64,000 nt of DNA from Verrucomicrobiales bacterium (GTDB taxonomy: Bacteria > Verrucomicrobiota > Verrucomicrobiia > Verrucomicrobiales > DEV007), in assembly GCA_029213005.1 (NCBI GenBank), contig JARGPI010000019.1, positions 62,001 through 126,000 of the forward strand. The letters run 5' to 3'. The translations under genes were made by a program, and so were the position numbers. The notes under the pieces were generated by a model. The model was not told where the DNA came from. It saw only the letters and a program-made list of their open reading frames with translations, and did not search any database. Below, piece by piece: positions 52,812-62,057 of the stretch (within the stretch, counting starts at the first letter, position 1; every line of letters starts with the position of its first letter).

Positions 52812-54056
52812 CTACACTGGTTTTCTGACCAGTGTTACTACGCACTCCAAATGTCGAGTCTGGGGAAATAGATCAAAGGGGGTGATTCGTGATATATCGT
52901 AGTGTTCCTTTAACAGCTCGATGTCGCGAATTTGAGTGGCTGGATTACAGGAAACATACACGACCCGGGCGGGCCGGTAGTCGATCAGTTGGTTGAGAAA
53001 CTCCGGGGTGCTTCCTTTTCTCGGTGGATCGATGACGACTGCAGTCCGGGCCGGATCAAACCTGACTTCGGCAAATAGATCTGCGGCATCTCCGGCAATA
53101 AAGCGGCAGTTTTCTATCTCATTGGTTTCCGCATTTCGCTTTGCCCAGTCAATAGATGATTCGCTGATTTCAATACCTACGGCTTCCTTAAAGTCGGAGG
53201 CGGAGGATAGGCAGAACAATCCGGAACCGCAGTAACAATCCGCCAGGAAATCGGCATCACCATCGCCCCGGGCCTCTGAGGTTACGTGGTTGACGAAAGC
53301 AGGTAAAATATGTGGGTTGTTCTGGAAAAATTCACCGGCGTGAAAAGAAAAAACAAGGTCGCCAACCTGTTCCTCACAAGTCTCAGTGTGCTCGGTGCAG
53401 ACATAGTCATTTAGCGAGTCACGAAGCAACAGTGTGGCGCCCTTTTTATATTGCGCGGCGTTCGAAGTAGCTTCCTGCCTCACTTCCGTGAGTTTCCGAT
53501 TAATCGTGTCCGATGCGATAGGACAGTGCTTTACATCGATGATCTGCTGACGGCGTCCCTGTAAGAGAAAGCCGATCGGACCCATCTCACCGTTTTTCGG
53601 TTTCTGAAAGTGTGGGGTAATTTTGGATCGATAGCCGTATTGGACCGGCGAACCTACCACGGGATCAACCGGGAAGGTGATTCCAGCCATTTTCTCCAGA
53701 AGTTCGGCCACCTGGCGTTGTTTCCATTCCAGTTGCACAGAGTACTCGAGATTCTGATATTGGCAGCCACCGCATTGCCCGAAAAGCTCGCACTTTGGCT
53801 CAATCCGGTGAGGACTTGGTTCCAGGATTTCAATCAAATCCCCCTCTGAAAAATTGGGATGGTTGCGGAAAATGCGGGTCCGCACTTTTTCCCCGGGCAG
53901 AGTGTGAGGCACAAAAATGACCCAGTTTCCCTCATAGCGGGCGACGCCAACGCCAAGGTTGGTGAGGGATTCAATCGTCACATCGAGTTCCTGGTGGTAC
54001 TCGAATGGTTCCGAAATAAACTTTTTGGGTCTTCGTGATGCCATCAATTTTGACAT
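52812..54056 (-). CDS. rumA: 23S rRNA (uracil-5-)-methyltransferase RumA-like
   Basis: The 414-aa product has an N-terminal TRAM domain (about residues 20-80), an Fe-S cluster region with C89, C95 and C98 plus a later Cys in KHCPIAS, and a SAM-dependent methyltransferase domain with LADCYCGSGLFCL and VYVSCNPATQ, the catalytic Cys. It makes m5U in 23S rRNA (RlmD-like) or tRNA; which one cannot be told. ATG 54056 is used; ATG 54044 is close by. It is divergent from glgB, with 69 bases between. Confidence 0.93.
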   Translation of the reverse strand: MSKLMASRRPKKFISEPFEYHQELDVTIESLTNLGVGVARYEGNWVIFVPHTLPGEKVRTRIFRNHPNFSEGDLIEILEPSPHRIEPKCELFGQCGGCQYQNLEYSVQLEWKQRQVAELLEKMAGITFPVDPVVGSPVQYGYRSKITPHFQKPKNGEMGPIGFLLQGRRQQIIDVKHCPIASDTINRKLTEVRQEATSNAAQYKKGATLLLRDSLNDYVCTEHTETCEEQVGDLVFSFHAGEFFQNNPHILPAFVNHVTSEARGDGDADFLADCYCGSGLFCLSSASDFKEAVGIEISESSIDWAKRNAETNEIENCRFIAGDAADLFAEVRFDPARTAVVIDPPRKGSTPEFLNQLIDYRPARVVYVSCNPATQIRDIELLKEHYDISRITPFDLFPQTRHLECVVTLVRKPV

Positions 54057-54125
54057 ATCAGTGAAATTTTAGATAAATCAAAATGCTAAGCGCAATTTAT
54101 TCCCTATAGTCGGAAAAGAACCATC

Positions 54126-56396
54126 ATGACACCGGAGAAAAATACTGAATCCAGCAAAAGTACTGAAAAAACCAAAATGGTCACAACTCAATATTCAACG
54201 GATCCTGCAGAAATTCAGATGATTCTTGATGCGAGACACGCTGATCCTTACGCGTTTCTCGGACTCCAGTGCTCTGGTACCGGAAAGGGCATGGTAATCC
54301 GCAGCTTTCAGCCCCACAGCTCCGATTTGGCGGCAATCGTGGACGGGAAAGAGCACCCGATGACCAAAATCCACCCTGATGGTTTCTTCGAAGTGACATT
54401 TCCCGATGTTTCCGAGCGATTCGACTACGAGTTTAAAGTGACCCCTTTCTCAGGCGATGCCTTCGTAACTCGCGACGTTTATCAGTTTTCTTCCACAATT
54501 GGCGATCAGGACATTTATTTTTTCAACGAAGGAACTCACCGTCGGCTCTGGCACATGCTGGGCGCGCATCTGATGTCGTGTCAGGCAGTGAATCAGGAAT
54601 CCGGTGAGATCGAGGGAACCCGTTTCAGTGTTTGGGCTCCCAACGCCTGGCGGGTCAGTGTGGTCGGGGATTTTAACCAGTGGGACGGCCGGATCAACCC
54701 GATGCGAAATCGCAATGGAGTTTGGGAGATTTTCATTCCCAAAGTCGGTGTCGGTGAGCACTACAAGTTCGAACTCGTCGGTCGCGATGGTAGTTTGATC
54801 ACAAAAAGTGATCCGTTTGCTTTTTACTCACAGCACGGCATCAAGACGGCCAGCATGGTCTACGATCTGAATCAATACGAGTGGGAGGATGCGGATTGGA
54901 TGAAGCAGCGTGAGACCCGCGATCTGTATCACACTCCGATGGCGGTTTACGAGGTTCACCTCGGCTCGTGGAAGCGTAAGGTTGATGAAGACAACCGCTT
55001 TCTGAGTTACCTTGAATTTTGCACGGATTTGGTCGATTACGTGGTCGATATGGGCTTCACTCACATCGAGTTGATGCCAATTTCGGAATTTCCGTTTGAT
55101 GGTTCCTGGGGCTATCAGGTGTGTGGTTATTATGCGCCGACGAGCCGTTTCGGTTCTCCGGACGAATTCAGAAAATTTGTCGATGTCTGCCACCAGCGCG
55201 GTATCGGGGTGATTGTGGACTGGGTTCCGGCTCACTTTCCGAAAGATGATCATGGACTTGCCCGTTTCGATGGCACAGCGCTCTACGAGCACGAAGATCC
55301 CCGTCAGGGCGAGCATGAAGATTGGGGAACGTTAATCTACAACTACGGACGGAACGAGGTCCGGAATTTCCTCGTAGCCAATGCTCTTTACTGGTTCAAA
55401 GAGTATCATATCGACGGAATCCGTGTGGATGCCGTGGCGTCGATGCTTTATCTCGATTATTCACGTGAAGAAGGCCAGTGGATTCCGAACGAATTTGGTG
55501 GCCGGGAAAACCTCGGTGCCATTCAGTTCATTAAGCAGATGAATCAGGTCTGCTACGAAGAGTGTCCCGGTATTACTACCATCGCAGAGGAATCAACCGC
55601 GTTCCCCGGCGTTTCCAAACCTCTTGATCTCGGTGGTCTCGGATTTGGTTTCAAGTGGAACATGGGTTGGATGAATGACTCTTTGAACTATATGAGCAAA
55701 GAGCCGGTTCACCGCAAATTCCACCACGGCGAAGCGACTTTCTCGATGATCTATGCTTATCACGAGAATTACATTCTGGTGTTGAGTCATGATGAAGTGG
55801 TTCACGGAAAAGGCTCGATGATCAATAAGATGCCGGGGGACAAATGGCAGCAGCTCGCCAATCTCCGGATGTTCTACGGGTGGATGTATGCCCATCCCGG
55901 TAAGAAACTTTTATTCCAGGGTGATGAATTTGCTCAATCGGCAGAGTGGGATCACGACGAAAGCATCGATTGGCATTTCCTCGATTATCCGGAGCATGCC
56001 GGAATTCACAAAGCGGTTAAAGATCTTAACCATCTCTATATTTCCGAGCCAGCACTCTATCAGGTCGATCACGAGCCGGGTGGTTTCGAATGGATCATGC
56101 ATGACGATGCTGAGAACAGTGTTTTTGCCTTTATCCGTCGTGGTCAAGGTGGCGAATGTATCGTGGTTCTCATCAATGCGACTCCAGTCGTACGGCATGA
56201 TTACCGGATCGGAGTTCCGGCACCGGGGTTCTATGAAGAAATCTTCAATTCGGACTCTGAACTGTATGGTGGTGCCAACCTCGGGAATGCCGGAGGTATC
56301 CCCAGTGAGGGGCATCCATCACATGGTAGAGACGAGTCGATCATTGTTCAGTTGCCGCCGTTAGCGACTGTATTTTTCAAACTCCGCGAAGTTTAA
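54126..56396 (+). CDS. glgB: 1,4-alpha-glucan branching enzyme
   Basis: The 756-aa product has an N-terminal CBM48 module (TRFSVWAPNAWRVSVVGDFN) and a GH13 catalytic barrel with nucleophile D435 in DGIRVDAVASM and acid/base E488 in TTIAEEST, 53 residues apart as in E. coli GlgB. Length is typical for bacterial GlgB with two N-terminal domains. It creates alpha-1,6 branches in glycogen. No glgA, glgC or glgX is nearby, so glycogen genes are scattered. The stop overlaps the next gene's stop by four bases (TTAA). Confidence 0.97.
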   Translation: MTPEKNTESSKSTEKTKMVTTQYSTDPAEIQMILDARHADPYAFLGLQCSGTGKGMVIRSFQPHSSDLAAIVDGKEHPMTKIHPDGFFEVTFPDVSERFDYEFKVTPFSGDAFVTRDVYQFSSTIGDQDIYFFNEGTHRRLWHMLGAHLMSCQAVNQESGEIEGTRFSVWAPNAWRVSVVGDFNQWDGRINPMRNRNGVWEIFIPKVGVGEHYKFELVGRDGSLITKSDPFAFYSQHGIKTASMVYDLNQYEWEDADWMKQRETRDLYHTPMAVYEVHLGSWKRKVDEDNRFLSYLEFCTDLVDYVVDMGFTHIELMPISEFPFDGSWGYQVCGYYAPTSRFGSPDEFRKFVDVCHQRGIGVIVDWVPAHFPKDDHGLARFDGTALYEHEDPRQGEHEDWGTLIYNYGRNEVRNFLVANALYWFKEYHIDGIRVDAVASMLYLDYSREEGQWIPNEFGGRENLGAIQFIKQMNQVCYEECPGITTIAEESTAFPGVSKPLDLGGLGFGFKWNMGWMNDSLNYMSKEPVHRKFHHGEATFSMIYAYHENYILVLSHDEVVHGKGSMINKMPGDKWQQLANLRMFYGWMYAHPGKKLLFQGDEFAQSAEWDHDESIDWHFLDYPEHAGIHKAVKDLNHLYISEPALYQVDHEPGGFEWIMHDDAENSVFAFIRRGQGGECIVVLINATPVVRHDYRIGVPAPGFYEEIFNSDSELYGGANLGNAGGIPSEGHPSHGRDESIIVQLPPLATVFFKLREV

Positions 56397-58558
56397 TCTC
56401 CGAGGTGTTTCTGTAGAAACTGGTAAGAGCCCTCGCCGTTGATCGAGTGAGGGCCGACAAACCACTCGATCTCGCATCGGTCTCCGATGCCGAGTCGAGC
56501 CTGGTAGAGATTTCTCACCTTGGCGAACTCAAGTGCGACTCTCTCATCGGGAGCCACTCCATCGAAATGTCCCCTTTCCACCATGAACGGGCGGGGGGCA
56601 ATTAACGCGGCCATTTCCGCATAGTTAAAGGTGCCCCCGAGATTCCATTCAAACATTTCGTATTCACCCTTATTGGTATAGCTATACCGGAGCGAAGCGG
56701 GATCGGTAGCAGCGGTTTTCCACACCCAATCGTTGAAATCAGCCGAACAAATCGACAGGGAATACCGCTCGACGAGTGGTGGAATCCGCATGGCTGATTT
56801 ACCACCGTAGCTGAGGCCGTAGAAACCAATTCGGTTGCCGTCGATGAACGGGAGCGAAGCCAGCCAGTCGGTGATTTGGAGATGCTGGGGAATGATAATA
56901 GAAAACAAGGTTTTTCCAATCGATTGAGCTTTGAACTGCTGCATTCGAAAGAGGTCGAAATACTTGTAGCCATTCTGAGGCGCAAAGGTGACGAAACCCA
57001 TTTCAGCGAGTCGTGTCGCATACGCTTTATAGGCTTTGAATTTGGTTTCTCCGATCACGTCCTGCGGACTACCTTCGAGGCCGTGTTGGCAGACCACGAC
57101 CGGTAACTTTTTGCCTTCCGGGATGTTTTTCGGAATTGTCAGGATCCCATAGGCAAATACTCCCTCCATAACATCGAGTACTACCTCGTAACTCACGGTT
57201 TTCGGACCTTCCTGGTAGGGGCGGGACCGGGCGTTAAACCCGGAACGGGGTTCCTCGAAGTCTCCGATCACTTCGGTTCGAAATATTTCACGGTAAGGCT
57301 TAGTCGATTTCTCGAAACTCTCTACTGACCGGGTATCCAGATTTTTCCAGAACGGAGCACGTTCCGTAGCTGAATGAGTCAGGACCCATTCGGTATGTCG
57401 CTCCAGCTCTGCAATCTGGCGGTTCGGTTCGATTTTGATCGGAGTAGTATTGGTGTGTGCTGTGGTCAGCTCGATGCCGATGCCCTTCGCAAAATCAGTC
57501 AACCAGCCCTCGATTGACTTATTGATTGTGCTATTGGAGCGGAGCTTCTCCGGGATCCGTTCCCATTCGCTTTTGACCTCATTGAGGCTGAAGTTTCGGA
57601 TCACGCTGGGTTTCCCTGGCTGGGCCGGCCGGGTTTTGAGTAGGTCGAGAGATCGGTATCGATAGTTAGTGCCACCCAAATTGGTGATAGATAGTTTCCG
57701 AGGATGAATCAGTCGCGCGATCTCTGCATTTCCGAAAAGACTAACCATACCAAAAACATTTCGATCCACCGGTTCCTGCCAGAGCAAGTCATGGGGCCCG
57801 AAATAGCCGCCAACTGCGACCGACTCGAAACGTTCATCCAGCGCAGACGCATACAAGGCAAGTCGACCACCTTCGCCTGCACCGATAATTCCGAGGGGGC
57901 GCTCTTGTTTCAACCAATTGGCGGCTGATAGGATTTTGTGTAGTTCGTATCCGGTTAAGGTTCGTCCCAATTCAAAGGCGGGGCGGTGGAGCCATTCGCG
58001 ATTCGATAATTTAAAATTTGGATGGAGTGAGCGGGTGACAATTGAGGGAATCAAGACACGGCACCCTGCCTTTGCGAGAGAGCCGGGATGGATCAAATCC
58101 TCTTCAGTTGCATCCGGGATATAGATGGCCTCCGCGAGGGTTTTACCTTTCGGTTCGAGGACCAGTCCGTAGCCATGGACACTTTCGAAAGCGCGCCATT
58201 TTACCTTTTTTACCCGAAATCCATCGTGGTCAGCCAATTCCCAGAAGGCAACCTCGGGGTCATCGACACGTTGATCGCGATCTAATCCGAGCATTATTCC
58301 GAGTTGATCCCGCTGCGCAGAGATCGAAGGCGAAGCGGCCCAATGGGTGGCTCGGTTGCGAATTGCTTTTTCGATTTGCTGATCAAGAAAGCGGTCGTTG
58401 GCCTCTATAAGTTTCAGAGATAGATCACCCTCCCAGTCGAGAAGTTTAGTCGAAGCCAGAGGTTCCACGGCGTCCCAATCCTTCAGTTCCGGAGCTGAAC
58501 CAGCGCACCAACCTATCGATGAAAGGAATACGCTACCAATAAAGAGAAGAGATCGCAT
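56393..58558 (-). CDS. Secreted two-domain alpha/beta hydrolase, acetylxylan-esterase-like
   Basis: The 721-aa product has a signal peptide (about residues 1-20) and two hydrolase-fold halves. The N-terminal half has GIIGAGEGG, where the serine nucleophile is replaced by Glu, so it is probably not catalytic. The C-terminal half has GFYGLSYGG with an intact Ser and a late His in GPHSINGEG. Acetyl-xylan-esterase or prolyl-oligopeptidase-like families are likely. It probably removes ester groups from polysaccharides outside the cell. It converges with glgB with a four-base overlap. Confidence 0.78.
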   Translation of the reverse strand: MRSLLFIGSVFLSSIGWCAGSAPELKDWDAVEPLASTKLLDWEGDLSLKLIEANDRFLDQQIEKAIRNRATHWAASPSISAQRDQLGIMLGLDRDQRVDDPEVAFWELADHDGFRVKKVKWRAFESVHGYGLVLEPKGKTLAEAIYIPDATEEDLIHPGSLAKAGCRVLIPSIVTRSLHPNFKLSNREWLHRPAFELGRTLTGYELHKILSAANWLKQERPLGIIGAGEGGRLALYASALDERFESVAVGGYFGPHDLLWQEPVDRNVFGMVSLFGNAEIARLIHPRKLSITNLGGTNYRYRSLDLLKTRPAQPGKPSVIRNFSLNEVKSEWERIPEKLRSNSTINKSIEGWLTDFAKGIGIELTTAHTNTTPIKIEPNRQIAELERHTEWVLTHSATERAPFWKNLDTRSVESFEKSTKPYREIFRTEVIGDFEEPRSGFNARSRPYQEGPKTVSYEVVLDVMEGVFAYGILTIPKNIPEGKKLPVVVCQHGLEGSPQDVIGETKFKAYKAYATRLAEMGFVTFAPQNGYKYFDLFRMQQFKAQSIGKTLFSIIIPQHLQITDWLASLPFIDGNRIGFYGLSYGGKSAMRIPPLVERYSLSICSADFNDWVWKTAATDPASLRYSYTNKGEYEMFEWNLGGTFNYAEMAALIAPRPFMVERGHFDGVAPDERVALEFAKVRNLYQARLGIGDRCEIEWFVGPHSINGEGSYQFLQKHLGD

Positions 58559-58706
58559 AGGTATATTTTCTATCTCAATTGGTCAGTAAAAGAAAGATTC
58601 AAGCCCCCCTGAACACGCGGGTCCCTGAAGGATATAAATACCTATCCAGAAAGAAATTCGACCGATTTTAAACCGATCTCTTCGAATATGATAATTGTTC
58701 ACTTGA

Positions 58707-58744
58707 TAATATTTTTAATTTATATTAAATTTATAAAAATATTA
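58707..58744. repeat. AT-rich palindrome upstream of the 58755 gene
   Basis: TAATATTTTTA (58707-58717) and TAAAAATATTA (58734-58744) are perfect 11-base inverted arms around a 16-base loop made only of A and T. It sits ten bases before ATG 58755. A promoter, a regulator site or a leader hairpin are possible. The 196-base gap is AT-rich throughout its 3' half. Confidence 0.55.
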
Positions 58745-58754
58745 GATCGAGCAA

Positions 58755-59897
58755 ATGGATAGCACGCAAACTTCTTCATCCTGGACCTATGAGAGCAATT
58801 GGTTATCAGGAAAATCCTTTGATACCTTGTTTATCTTTGGAATTCTGGCGATTGCGGTTTTATCCGGTGTCGTGGCATGGAACGAGCCCAATCTATTTCC
58901 GCTGATTCTCTTTCTCGACCTGTGGTTTCTTGGGTATCACCACGTTATCTCTACCTTCACTAAATTGGCAGGGACCGCTCAAGATCGGAAAGATAACCGC
59001 TTTTTGATATTGTATCTTCCGTTTATCGTAGTAGCCGCTGTAGCTTTGCTCGCGACTGGGGTAGGACTCTGGAGCGTGGTAACGGTGTATTTCTTCTGGC
59101 AGTGGTACCATTATACCCGGCAGTCATACGGTATATCGGCTTTTTACCGTCGAAAGTCTCAACACAGTACCTTTGAAAATCCAAAAATTTCACAGGCCAT
59201 TCTCTGGTCTATTCCTATCTGGGGCCTTCTCCATCGTTGCTCCCAGGGTTGGAACCTGTTTCTTTTTCAGGAGGTTTGGCTTCCCGCGATCCCCTCATTC
59301 GTTGCGACGGGAGCGGGACTGATCAGCGTCGGGCTCTTGTTGTATTGGCTGACTGACCGGGCTGTCGCTTTTCGAAATGGTACCTTGCCGTTGGGTCACA
59401 CTTTGTATATGGCCTCCCATTTCAGCGCCTTTTTTGTCGGGTATGTTTTAATTCCGGATATTAATATCGGTTGGCTCGTTGCGAATATTTGGCATAACGC
59501 CCAGTATATTCTGTTCGTTTGGCTCTATAACACCAAGCGTTTCGAGAAGCCCGAGATGAGGGTAAAATCGGTGCTTGGATGGGCCAGCCAGATCAAGCCG
59601 GTTCGGGTCCTCGCCTACTTCTCCGGGTGCCTCATCATTACAACGGTAGTCTACAAGGGAATCACAACCAGTCTAAATCTGGCTCTGAGTTATGAGGGCG
59701 CACTCCTCACAACTATGTATGTGATTACCTTCCAAACGATCAATTTTCATCACTATGTGGTAGACAGCCTGATCTGGAAGGCACGAAAGAAAGCGAATCA
59801 AAAGGTGATGCTGGGCCATGCGTCCGTTCCGAAATCTTCGAAGAATTTGAAAACAGACCGTGGACTTGCGTCAAAAAAACAGCCAGCGGGTGAGTGA
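58755..59897 (+). CDS. Polytopic membrane protein with histidine-rich motifs
   Basis: The 380-aa product has about nine or ten hydrophobic segments. Histidine pairs occur in several loops and helices (GYHHVI, FFWQWYHYTRQ, WHNAQYI, NFHHYVVDSLIW), like the metal ligands of membrane desaturases or hydroxylases, but their spacing does not match one clear family. No ribosome-binding site is evident. It lies 21 bases before the GT2 gene and opens the lipid-linked sugar module, so it may modify the lipid or the glycan. Function unknown. Confidence 0.72.
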   Translation: MDSTQTSSSWTYESNWLSGKSFDTLFIFGILAIAVLSGVVAWNEPNLFPLILFLDLWFLGYHHVISTFTKLAGTAQDRKDNRFLILYLPFIVVAAVALLATGVGLWSVVTVYFFWQWYHYTRQSYGISAFYRRKSQHSTFENPKISQAILWSIPIWGLLHRCSQGWNLFLFQEVWLPAIPSFVATGAGLISVGLLLYWLTDRAVAFRNGTLPLGHTLYMASHFSAFFVGYVLIPDINIGWLVANIWHNAQYILFVWLYNTKRFEKPEMRVKSVLGWASQIKPVRVLAYFSGCLIITTVVYKGITTSLNLALSYEGALLTTMYVITFQTINFHHYVVDSLIWKARKKANQKVMLGHASVPKSSKNLKTDRGLASKKQPAGE

Positions 59898-59918
59898 AAA
59901 ACTAAATATCTACACACT

Positions 59919-60947
59919 ATGTCAAAAAACAATACTGATCCGATTCTGTCTGTCGTTGTTCCGCTTTTTAATGAGCAGGATAACATTGACCTGCTGGTGT
60001 CCCGGCTCACGGATTCGCTGTCCGAAATAGGTCTGAGCTATGAGATTGTTTTGGTTGATGACGGAAGTAAGGATGATACGTGGGATAACATTCAGACTGC
60101 TTGTGTCCGACATCCATTTATCAGGGCAGTCCGGTTTTCGAGAAACTTTGGTCACCAACATGCGATTTTTGCAGGACTAAAAGCAGCCAAGGGGCAAGCC
60201 ATCGTTAGTATGGACGGAGATTTGCAACATCCCCCAGAGGTTATCGGGAGTCTTGTAAGGGAATGGGAGTCTGGATATAAAATCGTGAATACGATACGCG
60301 AAGATCAGGAGGTTGCGGGCCCAATCAAAAGACTGTGTTCAAAAACTTTCTACAAGATCTTTTCAATATTGTCGGATGTTTCTCTGCAAAAAGGAAGTTC
60401 CGACTTCCGATTGATTGACCGGCAAGTGCGAGACGAGATCATCTCGTTTGCGGATATGGATGTCTTTTTAAGGGGGGCGATTCAATGGGTTGGTTTCGAT
60501 GTGAAGGATGTCACTTTCACTGCTGAAGCAAGGCATCAGGGAACAACAAAATTTACTTTTGGAAGAATGAATCGGCTTGCGACGGGTGCGATTATCTCTT
60601 ATTCGACCGTTCCACTGAAAATCGGAGTTTGGCTGGGTGGAGTCACCAGCTTTTTGTCTTTCTGTGAGTTGGGCTATATTTTTTACATTCACACCAAAGG
60701 CGTGACCGTTCCGGGATGGGCTTCAACCATTGGGATTACGTCTCTGCTTTTTGGAGTACTATTTTTTAATATCGGAATCATTGGTATCTATTTGGCACGC
60801 ATCCATGAGTCCCTTCAGGGCCGTCCTCCTTATATCGTAAGTGAAGATTGTGCGAGCGGCGTCATTAAGCCGTCTGCGAACCAACTTCACCATGCTGCAG
60901 TAGTCCAGAAGCGGGTCGCGCGAAAAGATTATGACCCTTCTATCTAA
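59919..60947 (+). CDS. GT2 polyprenyl-phosphate glycosyltransferase (GtrB/DPM1-like)
   Basis: The 342-aa product has a GT-A domain with VVPLFNEQDN, DDGSKDD and SMDGDLQHPPEV (DxD-like) and two C-terminal transmembrane helices (about residues 234-256 and 270-293). This is the layout of polyprenyl-phosphate-hexose synthases such as ArnC and GtrB, which move a sugar from a nucleotide to the lipid carrier on the cytoplasmic side. Its end overlaps the next gene by 17 bases. Confidence 0.9.
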   Translation: MSKNNTDPILSVVVPLFNEQDNIDLLVSRLTDSLSEIGLSYEIVLVDDGSKDDTWDNIQTACVRHPFIRAVRFSRNFGHQHAIFAGLKAAKGQAIVSMDGDLQHPPEVIGSLVREWESGYKIVNTIREDQEVAGPIKRLCSKTFYKIFSILSDVSLQKGSSDFRLIDRQVRDEIISFADMDVFLRGAIQWVGFDVKDVTFTAEARHQGTTKFTFGRMNRLATGAIISYSTVPLKIGVWLGGVTSFLSFCELGYIFYIHTKGVTVPGWASTIGITSLLFGVLFFNIGIIGIYLARIHESLQGRPPYIVSEDCASGVIKPSANQLHHAAVVQKRVARKDYDPSI

Positions 60948-61260
60948 TTTCCTGATCTTAACCCTTTATGTTATAACCAGTGTAGCGGGTTTGGTATTCC
61001 TCAAATTATCCCAGGGGAGAATATTTTCGACTACGGGAATGTCTGGAGCATCACTCTATGGAATTGGTTTCTTGATGTGGTATTGGATTTTGACCCGGGT
61101 CCCGCTTTCGATCGCGTTTCCAATCGCTGCTGGCGGATTGGCAGTTGGAACTCAGATCGCCGGGCATTTTGTTTTGAAAGAGAGCTTAACCTATACCCAT
61201 CTTGTAGGCGTGCTCCTGATCGTCGCAGGGATATCATTTGTTGCCCTTAGCAAAACGTAG
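60931..61260 (+). CDS. Small SMR/EamA-like transporter (ArnE-like flippase)
   Basis: The 109-aa product has four hydrophobic helices and the SMR signature near GLVFLKLSQG and a late GVLLIVAGISFVALS. In ArnE/ArnF-type systems such half-proteins flip the lipid-linked sugar across the membrane, and a homologous partner often pairs with it. None is seen here, so it may form a homodimer. It starts inside the GT2 coding sequence, so translation is probably coupled. Its role comes mainly from its position. Confidence 0.82.
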   Translation: MTLLSNFLILTLYVITSVAGLVFLKLSQGRIFSTTGMSGASLYGIGFLMWYWILTRVPLSIAFPIAAGGLAVGTQIAGHFVLKESLTYTHLVGVLLIVAGISFVALSKT

Positions 61261-61262
61261 TT

Positions 61263-62057
61263 ATGAACGCAGAAACCGAAGAAAAAAGGCTGATTGAGCA
61301 GCAAAAGCACCATTTTAATTCGATTGCCAATCGATATAAAGAGGCTCGAAGTGGTTCAAACCATCTTTTGATTAAGGACCTTATTTGGAGGCATTCCCTC
61401 AAGAATCTTTCTTTTGATGATAAAGAGTATCGGGTGCTTGAGGCCATGTGCGGTTTTGGGGAAGGCCGAAGCCTGCTGAATAAACACCTCGGAATTGATT
61501 TGGACTATGAAGGGTTCGACTACAGTGATGTGGTCGTGGAGTCTTTGAGGAAAGAGCAGCCGGAGATTAAAGTTCGGCAGGAAGATGCGACACAATTCGT
61601 TCCGGATAATGACGCGTTTGATATAATAATTCTTATCGGTGGATTGCACCATGTTCCAAATCATGCTGCGAAAGTAGTTGAGAATTTGAGCGTAGGTCTA
61701 AAGCCAGGAGGGTTGTTTATCAATCTCGAACCGACTTACGGAAATCCACTCACAAAGTGGATTCGGAAAAAAATTTATCAGAAGAATCCACTCTTTGATG
61801 AGGAGACAGAAAGAGATTTTTCCGTATCAGAACTCAAATCATTTTTTCGGAACGCAAACTTAAGTCCGTTTCGGATGCGGTATCCCGGGCTTTCTTCATA
61901 TGTTCTTTTCTATAATCCAGACGCATTTCCGATTCTAAATGTAGGAGGTGAGTGGCTGGTCAAATTGACTTTTGCCGTTGATCGCCTTTTCTATCGCAAT
62001 TTTATTGGATCTTGTTTTTCGTTTGCGACTCTTTCTCTTTGGCGGAAAAGAAAATGA
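61263..62057 (+). CDS. SAM-dependent methyltransferase
   Basis: The 264-aa product has the Rossmann SAM-binding motif I YRVLEAMCGFGEGRSLL and the later motif FDIIILIGGLHHVPN, typical of class I methyltransferases acting on small molecules or lipids. No signal peptide or membrane helix except a hydrophobic C-terminus. It starts three bases after the flippase gene, and its stop overlaps the next start (ATGA at 62054-62057). Substrate, perhaps a sugar or lipid carrier, is unknown. Confidence 0.85.
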   Translation: MNAETEEKRLIEQQKHHFNSIANRYKEARSGSNHLLIKDLIWRHSLKNLSFDDKEYRVLEAMCGFGEGRSLLNKHLGIDLDYEGFDYSDVVVESLRKEQPEIKVRQEDATQFVPDNDAFDIIILIGGLHHVPNHAAKVVENLSVGLKPGGLFINLEPTYGNPLTKWIRKKIYQKNPLFDEETERDFSVSELKSFFRNANLSPFRMRYPGLSSYVLFYNPDAFPILNVGGEWLVKLTFAVDRLFYRNFIGSCFSFATLSLWRKRK

